Shown here piece after piece: positions 7,295 to 12,516 of a stretch of 12,516 nucleotides of DNA. The notes beneath the pieces are model-generated. The model had not been told where the DNA came from, did not search any database, and saw only the letters and a list, made by a program, of their open reading frames with translations. Location: assembly GCA_964547525.1 (NCBI GenBank), contig CAZJOD010000117.1, positions 1-12,516 on the forward strand, read 5' to 3'. The translations under genes were made by a program, and so were the position numbers. This stretch comes from CAZJOD01 sp964547525. Its GTDB lineage: Bacteria; Bacillota; Clostridia; JAAYHZ01. Position 1 is the stretch's first letter; every line of letters starts with the position of its first letter.

Positions 7295-7326
7295 TTCTTA
7301 TTGAAGTGTATGTATTACAATAAGAA
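7295..7326. repeat. 9-bp perfect inverted repeat in the divergent serpin/arsR region
   Basis: TTCTTATTG (7295-7303) pairs perfectly with CAATAAGAA (7318-7326) around a 14-base spacer. It lies between the serpin -10 and the arsR -35, where a regulator bound here could affect both promoters. Confidence 0.55.
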
Positions 7327-7343
7327 AATTTTTCAGACCAATA

Positions 7344-7373
7344 TTGACAAAAACTTAGTATGGAACATATAAT
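7344..7373 (+). promoter_or_regulatory. Near-consensus sigma-A promoter of arsR
   Basis: Perfect -35 TTGACA (7344-7349) and perfect -10 TATAAT (7368-7373) are separated by 18 bases. Transcription should start near 7380, leaving a leader of about 35 bases. This is the strongest promoter match in the window. Confidence 0.85.
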
Positions 7374-7381
7374 AAGTACGA

Positions 7382-7401
7382 ATATCGAAAATTTTTGATA
7401 T
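7382..7401. promoter_or_regulatory. Predicted ArsR operator
   Basis: This is a 20-nt palindrome with 18 of 20 positions symmetrical. It starts with ATATCGAAAA and ends with TTTTTGATAT. It lies immediately after the predicted arsR transcription start and before its ribosome binding site, the usual position for autorepression. ArsR-family proteins bind AT-rich interrupted dyads of this kind. Confidence 0.7.
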
Positions 7402-7413
7402 GAGGTGATTACA

Positions 7414-7722
7414 TTGAAGATTCATGAAGAAAACGCCAAAGTCTTCAAAGCTTTTTGTGATGAAAAACGCTTGCAAATACTTGCATTATTACGCGGAGGC
7501 GAGAAATGTGCCTGTGTTTTATTGGAACGAATAGACTTAGGTCAATCAGGACTCTCCTACCACATGAAGGTTCTAGTAGAGTCCGGTATTGTTGAAAGCC
7601 GTCAAGATGGAAAATGGACACATTATAAAATAAGTGAAAAAGGTAGTGTTTATGCTATAAACTTACTACAAGAATTAACAACGCCCATTACTATGATATC
7701 AAAAGACAGTTGTTGCCTGTAA
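7414..7722 (+). CDS. arsR: ArsR/SmtB-family repressor, As(III)/Sb(III)-type sensor
   Basis: This is a 102-residue winged-helix repressor that is released from DNA when metalloid binds. The start chosen is TTG 7414, six bases after AGGTG (7403-7407). The GTG at 7405 lies inside that ribosome binding site and is unlikely to be the start. The DNA-recognition helix region is about 42-56 (GQSGLSYHMKVL). Cys32 and Cys34 lie in KCACVLLE (31-38), the position of the As(III) thiols of the plasmid R773 ArsR. A C-terminal Cys100-Cys101 pair could add ligands. No arsenic efflux, reductase or methylase gene follows, so the regulon lies elsewhere, was lost, or includes the neighbours. It has no visible terminator. 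Metal identity is inferred from the cysteines only. Confidence 0.88.
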   Translation: MKIHEENAKVFKAFCDEKRLQILALLRGGEKCACVLLERIDLGQSGLSYHMKVLVESGIVESRQDGKWTHYKISEKGSVYAINLLQELTTPITMISKDSCCL

Positions 7723-8141
7723 TAAAATAATCCAGAATCATTTCTGTGCCGTCAGGAGCTATTGGATGCATAAGAACTGCAGCCGTACGTATCATATGGA
7801 ATGCATCAGCTAAAACATGCATACGAATATTGTTATCATCTTTATTATCGGCTTCTCTGATATTTTTAGACCGATATTTATTTATATTTCGGATATAAGT
7901 ATCCATCAGATTTATTACAAGATGAAAATCATATCCGAACATCAACTTCTCATACTCAAGAATAGTTTTGTAAGCATCCTCTAATACTTGAGTACTGATA
8001 TCCCTTACAGGAATTTTCCCATCACTATATTTTTTGAGCGGTATAAAAGCAGGATCTCACTGCACGATTAAATACATTAGCTAGTAAATTCCCTTCTTTG
8101 ATCATAGCAGATAATTGTTGTAGAATGAGTCTTATAAACAT
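7691..8141 (-). pseudogene. Truncated, frameshifted 3' fragment of a methionyl-tRNA synthetase-like gene
   Basis: Two minus-strand frames together resemble the end of the MetRS core and its anticodon-binding helices. The upstream frame (8141-8025) contains EGNLLANVFNRAVRS. The downstream frame (8056-7691) contains YSDGKIPV, YIRNINKY and AAVLMHPIAPDGTEMI. They join smoothly as TAQK-YSDGKIP if one base is removed from the six-base homopolymer at 8030-8035 (T on plus, A on minus), so a single-base insertion broke the gene. Without that change the upstream frame stops at 8025-8027. Similarity fades upstream of about 8110, so the catalytic Rossmann domain is missing. It is also lost downstream of about 7730, where the last ten codons overlap the end of arsR. 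The fragment is about a fifth of a normal gene. A live MetRS must be encoded elsewhere. Confidence 0.8.
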
Positions 8142-8202
8142 AATTTTCTTATACGATAATATGATATTGTAACAAAAAATAACATAAAAGTTTTGATTTA
8201 TA

Positions 8203-8211
8203 TGTTAAAAT
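8203..8211 (+). promoter_or_regulatory. Possible extended -10 promoter of the UROD-like gene
   Basis: TGtTAAAAT (8203-8211) matches an extended -10. The sequence 17 bases upstream is a poor -35. Transcription would begin near 8218, about 40 bases before ATG 8260. It sits just outside the MetRS-like remnant, so the gene at 8260 need not depend on arsR transcription. Confidence 0.4.
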
Positions 8212-8259
8212 ACTATTAGAATTATTACACTATTATTTAAAAAGAGAGGGATAGCGAAG

Positions 8260-9315
8260 ATGTTAACTATTACACCAAAACAAAGAGTAATGAATTCGTT
8301 ACGAAGAATGGACACAGACATGGTTCCGTTTACAATTTATGACTCGAAATTGCTGAACAATTCAATTATGATGGATCTAAGAAGCAGGGGACTTTGTCCG
8401 GTTAAGCGCATTACATCCTATAGTACACATCGACCGAATGTAAAAGTAAGATCCCAACGCTTTACCGATGAACAAGGACGGAACTTAGTTCGCACATATT
8501 ACGATACCCCCTATGGAGAATTATCCACTCTCGTTCTACCTTTAGGTTTTACTACATGGACATTTGAACACATGTTTAAAACCAAAGACGATTACAAAGC
8601 ATTATCTTTTTTAATAAACGATACTGTCATTACGCCTAATTATGATTATGCGGCTAAAGTACTTAATGAAGCGGGAGAAGATTATGTCGTAAGAGATCAG
8701 ATACCTTTAGAACCGCTTCAAAACTTAATATCATCCTATATGGGCACTGAGACCTACTGTTTGGAATGGATGGATAATAGGGACGAGATTATGAAGCTTT
8801 ATGATACATTCGTAGAAATTGCACGAAAAATTTATCCTATAGTCGCAGACGGCCCTTTGGAATTTGCAAATTACGGTGGTAATGTGGTTCCTCAAATTCA
8901 TGGTGTGGAAAATTTTAAAAAGTATTTTGTAACTCATTATAACGAAGCAGCCGAGATACTGCATAAAAAAGGAAAACTTATAGGAACTCACTTGGATGCG
9001 GATAATTCTACGATTATGGATACAATTGCAGATACCGATCTTGATTATATTGAAGCGTACGATCCCGGAATTAGTCCCCCGGTAAAAGAAGCACGAAAAA
9101 AATGGCCAAATAAAGTTTTATGGTTGAACTGGCCTTCCGCATGGCATTTGGAACCTCTCGACAAGATTAAGCCTTTGACTATGGAACTTATTGAAGAGGC
9201 ACATCCCGGAGACGGTTTTATTATCGGTATAACGGAGGATGTGCCGGAAGAAAGATTTTTACCTAATTTAACAGCTATAATGGAAGGCGTTGAAGAAGCC
9301 GCTCTAAAGGATTAA
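8260..9315 (+). CDS. Uroporphyrinogen decarboxylase superfamily protein, not HemE
   Basis: This 351-residue protein is of the UROD/MtaA type, a TIM-barrel family that includes haem-pathway decarboxylases and corrinoid-dependent methyltransferases. The start at ATG 8260 follows AGAGAGGG. N-terminal residues 5-23 (PKQRVMNSLRRMDTDMVPF) fit the superfamily entry helix. The HemE signature (RQAGR) is absent, which argues against haem synthesis. In methyltransferase members, zinc is held by His-x-Cys plus a distal Cys; here the matching stretch is GTHLDA (242-247), with Asp246 in place of Cys. The C-terminal stretch GITEDVPEERFLPNL (323-337) is typical of uncharacterised UROD-like proteins of anaerobes. 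No corrinoid protein or reactivating enzyme is nearby. Substrate unknown. Confidence 0.8.
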   Translation: MLTITPKQRVMNSLRRMDTDMVPFTIYDSKLLNNSIMMDLRSRGLCPVKRITSYSTHRPNVKVRSQRFTDEQGRNLVRTYYDTPYGELSTLVLPLGFTTWTFEHMFKTKDDYKALSFLINDTVITPNYDYAAKVLNEAGEDYVVRDQIPLEPLQNLISSYMGTETYCLEWMDNRDEIMKLYDTFVEIARKIYPIVADGPLEFANYGGNVVPQIHGVENFKKYFVTHYNEAAEILHKKGKLIGTHLDADNSTIMDTIADTDLDYIEAYDPGISPPVKEARKKWPNKVLWLNWPSAWHLEPLDKIKPLTMELIEEAHPGDGFIIGITEDVPEERFLPNLTAIMEGVEEAALKD

Positions 9316-9356
9316 TAACAAAAGAATCTGTTAATTAATCATAAAGTTATTGGACT

Positions 9357-10157
9357 TTACAAAGGTTGATATATATGGTGTTTTTCCAACCCAAGCCGTT
9401 TCGCAACCGAAGACGCTGGTAAAATGTTGTTCAAAGCTTTCGGGTGATGAGCATCACTCCCGAAGGTAAATAAACATCCGCTATCTTTGGCAATGCTGAA
9501 AAACGCCTTATGATAAGAAAACAGGTCCTGCCAAACCGGTGAGCTGCAAACACTTGTATTGATCTCAATTTTTGTACCTTGTGTAGCGCAACGGATAAAA
9601 AGCCTTTGCAATTCTCGCTTATTATCATTCAGTAAAATTTCAAAAATTGCCTTCATTTGAGGTTTGAAACCCAATATGTCATTGCAATGTGCCAGGGCGA
9701 TTTTATGCCAAGGTAAATCTAGTTCTAACACTTCATCAAATCGGATTAGCCACAACTCAGCCACTTGCTCGACGGTTTTTATAGTATGAGGACAAACAAA
9801 ATCTTTCATATGAAAATGGTCAAAGGGCAAATTAATAAAATCCATTTTATCCGCTACCGCCCTGGAAATACCAACGGTCTTTCCTCCGATAAATTCAGTT
9901 TCGCACCCGACTAAAACTTTTACACCTAATGTACTTAAAGGTATTTGTTCTCGAATGGCTTCTATATGCTGTAAATCTTGTGGCTTATACCAATCGGAAG
10001 CTCCAGGAATTGTCTCGTCCCAAAAATGGTCGGTAAAGCAAATTGTGTCTAACCCATTTTGTGCCGCCCATTCGATAATCGCTTTCGGATTTTGCTCCGG
10101 ATCTCGCGAACACGAAGACAAATGCGTATGTATATGCATATCTTGCTTTATTTTCAT
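9357..10157 (-). CDS. PHP-domain phosphoesterase, histidinol-phosphatase-like
   Basis: This is a 266-residue metal-dependent hydrolase of the PHP family, which includes histidinol phosphatase HisJ and has a matching length. The metal ligands are present in order: His8 and His10 (HIH), Asp43-His44 (FTDH), Glu86 (GCETEF), His114 (PFDH), His157 (LAHC), and Asp235 and His237 (GSDAH). The fold should be a distorted barrel with a trinuclear metal site that cleaves a phosphate ester. The start is ATG 10157, with AGGAG eight bases upstream. No histidine-pathway gene is nearby, so the substrate could be histidinol phosphate or another phosphomonoester. The gene is convergent with the UROD-like gene, with only 41 bases between them and no clear terminator there. 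Confidence 0.85.
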   Translation of the reverse strand: MKIKQDMHIHTHLSSCSRDPEQNPKAIIEWAAQNGLDTICFTDHFWDETIPGASDWYKPQDLQHIEAIREQIPLSTLGVKVLVGCETEFIGGKTVGISRAVADKMDFINLPFDHFHMKDFVCPHTIKTVEQVAELWLIRFDEVLELDLPWHKIALAHCNDILGFKPQMKAIFEILLNDNKRELQRLFIRCATQGTKIEINTSVCSSPVWQDLFSYHKAFFSIAKDSGCLFTFGSDAHHPKALNNILPASSVAKRLGLEKHHIYQPL

Positions 10158-10204
10158 GTTGTAAACTCCTATCTTGCATATTTATTTTAATCGCTTTAAT
10201 CTTT

Positions 10205-10229
10205 TATAATATAAAAATTTTATATTATA
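10205..10229. repeat. 25-nt perfect A/T palindrome
   Basis: TATAATATAAAA (10205-10216) and TTTTATATTATA (10218-10229) are perfect complements around one base. The palindrome lies between the hydrolase stop (10267) and the PHP start (10157), both on the minus strand. It may be a protein-binding site or AT-rich promoter DNA for the PHP gene. As RNA it would be an A/U-only stem without a T run. Confidence 0.5.
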
Positions 10230-10266
10230 TTTTAAATCAATTTACTCTCTTATTCGATATACTATA

Positions 10267-11121
10267 CTAATACTTTCTATTTGACAATAAAAAAGCTTTA
10301 ACAACAGGGAACTGATTTATAATCACATGCCCGGTATCTTTTAAAATATGTATATCAGAATGAGGAAGTAACTTACTAAACCTTGCACCTGTTTTCATTG
10401 AATCTAACAAAGAATCGCATTTTCCGCCGAAAAACTGAACAGGAAATGTAATTCTTTTTATTTGTTCGTCAGAAAATATCGGCAATTTCTCAAAAACAGG
10501 ATTAAAATGTTTGGTTGCAATGGCTTGGAACTCAAGAACTTCCAAAGGTACTTCGGTCTTGTGATAAATCAGTCTGTTAATCTTATTCTTTCCGAATTTC
10601 CCCAACATGGAATATAAAATAACCTTGAAAATAAAACTATTTTTAGAGGGTACCAATCCACCTGATGTTATCATACTTAAAGCTTTTATTCGCTCAGGAC
10701 TGTTAACAGCGTAATTTAAAGCATACCAACTCCCAAGACTCATTGTAACAAAGTCAGCCTGTTTGATTTCAAGATTGTTAAGTAACGAATTAAGCCATTC
10801 ATAAGGCTCTTCCGAATTTAAAACACACCTTGCAGGCTCGCTCAAGCCCGGTTCTCCGGGAATATCTATACAATAGATGCAGAAATCATCTATGAATTCT
10901 GATACACAACCAAGCCATGTAGCACTATTTGATACAGAGCCATGAATCATTATAACAGGAGGCTTTGATTTATCACCAAACCTTAATACATGAGTCTGTG
11001 CCAATTTGGTGGGTGTAAAAAATTGTTCGAAAGGGTATAAAGAAAATTCAGCTAATATTCTTTTATACCTGGATTCAATAATACTTCTTCCTTCTTCGGT
11101 TTTATATATATTTCTATTCAT
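10267..11121 (-). CDS. Alpha/beta-hydrolase fold protein
   Basis: This is a 284-residue soluble esterase- or lipase-like enzyme. The start chosen is ATG 11121, with AGGAGG six bases upstream; an upstream in-frame start at 11160 has no such site. The oxyanion-hole motif MIHGS is at 58-62. The nucleophile elbow is TMSLGS at 126-131 with Ser128; the first position is Thr rather than Gly, which is tolerated in some members. The acid is probably Asp236 (GGKCDSLLD) and the base His265 (DTGHVI), so the catalytic triad looks complete. The gene follows padR in the same direction after a 115-base gap without a strong terminator, so read-through from the PadR-controlled promoter is likely. The natural ester or lactone substrate cannot be inferred. 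Confidence 0.85.
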   Translation of the reverse strand: MNRNIYKTEEGRSIIESRYKRILAEFSLYPFEQFFTPTKLAQTHVLRFGDKSKPPVIMIHGSVSNSATWLGCVSEFIDDFCIYCIDIPGEPGLSEPARCVLNSEEPYEWLNSLLNNLEIKQADFVTMSLGSWYALNYAVNSPERIKALSMITSGGLVPSKNSFIFKVILYSMLGKFGKNKINRLIYHKTEVPLEVLEFQAIATKHFNPVFEKLPIFSDEQIKRITFPVQFFGGKCDSLLDSMKTGARFSKLLPHSDIHILKDTGHVIINQFPVVKAFLLSNRKY

Positions 11122-11236
11122 ACTAATCCTCCTTGGACAATTGAAATGTATATACAACAATAAAAATAGGTAAACGATAAAGTACCTTAGGTTTCACATT
11201 TGCATACTAAAATTTTTATATAATTTATTTGCCACC

Positions 11237-12157
11237 TTATTCCTTTTTCAACAACCACTTTTCCGCTTTATCTTTTTCAGAAAATACTCCGAATTGGTTT
11301 CCTCTATTCGATTCAATAACCATATCCTTAAACCTTCCTTTATTCATTCTCTCAGTAGGGATAATTGCAACCGCTTTGATATAATAATTAGCAAACTTCT
11401 GCAGTATCATCCCCGCGACACCTGTTTTTAAGTTAATAAAATCATCTGAAATCGCATCTGAATGTAACATCAGAAGGTTTGTCTCATGTTCTCCACAAAG
11501 CGCAACCAAATTCAAAGCATCTTGCTCCGAAGCGATAGGATGTATACAAGAAAAAAATTCAATATATTTCAAATCTCCGTTCCGAATTATCTTATAGTCC
11601 ATTTTCTTTTTCTCCTCACTTAATTCGAGTTCAAATAATTGATTTCGTAAATTTTGTATCCATTCATACTCGTTCCTATAAAATGATATGACATTTTCAT
11701 CTATCATTTTCCATATAAAAATTTCTCGACTGCTTCTTTCCGGAGAAACATTCCCTCTCTTTATTTTCTCTTGATGAAGCATTAACTGCATTTTTATTTC
11801 ATTTTCATATTTGGTCAAGAGTTCAAAAAGTTCGTGATTGTTAAGTAAATCCGCCCATGCCAATTGTATCAAAAACGGTTTTTTATATTCAGGAAATTCC
11901 GGCGAGGAAAGAACCCAATCCTTCAATTCAGAAATACCTGTTGTAGTAATTGTATAAACCTTTTTTGACGGTAATCCATCTTGATGTTGTGTTTCACTTG
12001 TTACAAATCCATCATCTCGCAGCTTTACCAGTGCCGTATAAATTTGATTGTTGTTTCCGGACCAGTACATACTTGATGATTCTTCAAATACTTTTTTAAG
12101 CTCGTATCCCGTAAAAGGTTTCCAACTCAAAAGACCTAGAATTGCATATTTAATCAA
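11237..12157 (-). CDS. PadR-family transcriptional regulator fused to a DUF4180 domain
   Basis: Residues 1-85 form the PadR winged helix (MIKYAILGLLSWKPFTGYEL at the start, IYTALVKLRDDGFV at 39-52, YTITTTG at 68-74). Residues 90-178 form the helical dimerisation region of longer PadR proteins. After a short lysine-rich linker (about 180-187), residues 188-305 match DUF4180. That domain shows SEQDALNLVALC at 210-221, FINLKTGVAGMILQKFANY at 240-258 and MVIESNRGNQFGVF at 279-292. Such an added domain could sense a ligand or bind a partner; its function is unknown. The start codon is TTG 12157, with GAGGTG eight bases upstream. The upstream 40-nt palindrome suggests autorepression. The protein is predicted to be a cytoplasmic dimer. 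Confidence 0.9.
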   Translation of the reverse strand: MIKYAILGLLSWKPFTGYELKKVFEESSSMYWSGNNNQIYTALVKLRDDGFVTSETQHQDGLPSKKVYTITTTGISELKDWVLSSPEFPEYKKPFLIQLAWADLLNNHELFELLTKYENEIKMQLMLHQEKIKRGNVSPERSSREIFIWKMIDENVISFYRNEYEWIQNLRNQLFELELSEEKKKMDYKIIRNGDLKYIEFFSCIHPIASEQDALNLVALCGEHETNLLMLHSDAISDDFINLKTGVAGMILQKFANYYIKAVAIIPTERMNKGRFKDMVIESNRGNQFGVFSEKDKAEKWLLKKE

Positions 12158-12173
12158 TATAATTTCACCTCAC

Positions 12174-12213
12174 TCTTAATAACATATGTTAATCTTAACA
12201 TATGTTATTAAGA
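12174..12213. promoter_or_regulatory. PadR operator: 40-nt inverted repeat with 19-nt perfect arms
   Basis: The left arm (12174-12192) begins TCTTAATAAC and ends ATATGTTAA; the right arm (12195-12213) is its exact complement, and only two bases (TC) separate them. The centre reads ATGT-N8-ACAT (12187-12202), the classical PadR-family box. Each arm also holds the smaller palindrome AACATATGTT (12182-12191 and 12199-12208). The repeat covers the predicted -10 and most of the spacer of the padR promoter, which is a repression geometry. Confidence 0.88.
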
Positions 12214-12220
12214 AATGCAA
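12192..12220 (-). promoter_or_regulatory. Predicted padR promoter embedded in the operator
   Basis: On the minus strand TTGCAT (12215-12220) and TAAGAT (12192-12197) are 17 bases apart, and a TG one base upstream of the -10 strengthens it. The start of transcription would be near 12185, giving a leader of about 28 bases with the ribosome binding site of the TTG start. Confidence 0.6.
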
Positions 12221-12228
12221 ATAGTTTT

Positions 12229-12270
12229 ATTAAACATTAAACAAAATTTTTACAGGATAAGTTGTTTAAT
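12229..12270. repeat. Three ATTAAAC heptamers upstream of the padR promoter
   Basis: ATTAAAC occurs twice in tandem (12229-12235 and 12236-12242), and its complement GTTTAAT lies at 12264-12270. The set lies just upstream of the padR -35, where an activator or second regulator could bind. In AT-rich DNA, chance is a real alternative. Confidence 0.35.
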
Positions 12271-12346
12271 AATAAATATCAAACTATAATATTTCGAGAT
12301 ATTAATAAGTTATTTAAAATATGATTGTTTTAAGAAATCAAAAATC

Positions 12347-12516
12347 TCAATTGTCATTCCAACGATATTTTTTATTCTGAAGCATTTTATCAAGATTGCA
12401 GTTCATGCATAATCCGTTATGACAGCAAATAATGTCCATACAATCCGGGCAACGCCACTTTTCTTCTTCTTTTTCCAGAAACATTGAAATACCATGTTCT
12501 TTTATATATTTGAGAT
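12347..12516 (-). CDS. C-terminal part of a cysteine-rich DUF3795-like protein (cut by window edge)
   Basis: The last 56 codons of a minus-strand gene that enters from the right edge, ending at TGA (12347-12349). The peptide starts LKYIKEHGISMFLEKEEEKW and then shows RCPDC, ICCHNGLC and NCN, a cluster of seven cysteines and one histidine that looks like a zinc-ribbon. The pattern of a helix ending in LKYIKEHG.. followed by W-x-C-P-x-C and a Cys/His knuckle is what I recall at the end of DUF3795 proteins of anaerobes. Their function is unknown; metal binding is inferred. The gene is upstream of padR on the same strand, with 189 bases between, so the two probably have separate promoters. Confidence 0.7.
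   Translation of the reverse strand, partial: LKYIKEHGISMFLEKEEEKWRCPDCMDIICCHNGLCMNCNLDKMLQNKKYRWNDN

Noticed and set aside
7691..7945. An intact small minus-strand protein of 84 residues
   Set aside because: It is the tail of the MetRS-like fragment. Similarity continues upstream past the apparent start and into another frame, so it is part of a pseudogene rather than a small gene.
8731..8991. Minus-strand frame inside the UROD-like gene, and similar frames inside the PHP gene
   Set aside because: They are antisense or out-of-frame shadows of well-supported genes with proper ribosome binding sites.
8260..9315. Calling the UROD-like gene hemE
   Set aside because: The RQAGR signature and other HemE N-terminal marks are absent, and no haem-pathway gene is nearby.
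9357..10157. Calling the PHP protein hisJ
   Set aside because: Length and metal ligands fit, but PHP phosphatases have varied substrates and no histidine gene is present to support the name.
11168..11187. AGGTA/TACCT hairpin between padR and the hydrolase as a terminator
   Set aside because: The stem is only 5 bp with a loose loop and an interrupted T stretch. It is too weak to separate the two genes.
1..12516. CRISPR array, tRNA, rRNA, insertion sequence or prophage genes
   Set aside because: No regularly spaced repeats, cloverleaf-like sequences, transposase or integrase motifs were found on reading both strands; this was done by eye, not by a covariance or profile search.

Overview
The window is AT-rich. 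It has strong AGGAGG-type ribosome binding sites, several TTG/GTG start codons, sigma-A-like promoters, an L,D-transpeptidase and a bacterial serpin. Together these suggest a low-GC Gram-positive bacterium of the Clostridia (Bacillota). This is an inference from style and gene families; no rRNA or other phylogenetic marker is present. It reads as chromosomal accessory sequence. I saw no insertion sequence, integrase, CRISPR array, tRNA or rRNA.

Layout, left to right. (1) 280-1344 (+): a secreted or membrane-anchored L,D-transpeptidase, ending at a bidirectional terminator (1381-1416) shared with the convergent operon to its right. (2) 4155-1514 (-): a three-gene ABC-2 type exporter, in the order ATPase, permease, permease, with its own promoter near 4235-4263. 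(3) 5593-4559 (-): a Gfo/Idh/MocA-type NAD(P)-dependent oxidoreductase. (4) 7144-5753 (-): a membrane-anchored serpin with a long, structured 5' leader. (5) 7414-7722 (+): an ArsR/SmtB repressor of the As(III)-sensing type, with a near-consensus promoter and an operator-like palindrome. (6) 8141-7691 (-): a decayed 3' fragment of a methionyl-tRNA synthetase-like gene, broken by one extra base in a homopolymer and truncated at both ends. (7) 8260-9315 (+): a uroporphyrinogen-decarboxylase-superfamily protein that lacks the HemE signature and the usual zinc cysteine. (8) 10157-9357 (-): a PHP-type phosphoesterase. (9) 12157-10267 (-): a PadR regulator fused to DUF4180, followed by an alpha/beta hydrolase. 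(10) 12347 to the right edge (-): the C-terminal end of a cysteine-rich DUF3795-like protein.

Most genes look like small independent transcription units. Two units show clear regulatory logic. The padR gene is preceded by a 40-nt inverted repeat with 19-nt perfect arms. The repeat contains the classical PadR box ATGT-N8-ACAT and overlaps the predicted -10 element, so autorepression and co-control of the hydrolase are likely. The arsR gene has a palindrome just after its predicted transcription start, but no arsenic efflux or reductase gene follows. What follows is the MetRS-like remnant on the opposite strand and then the UROD-like gene with its own promoter.

I did not find a convincing complete new defence or biosynthetic system. 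The most unusual items are the PadR-DUF4180 fusion with its large operator, the orphan ArsR abutting a gene remnant, the atypical UROD-like protein, and the serpin whose leader could fold in two mutually exclusive ways.
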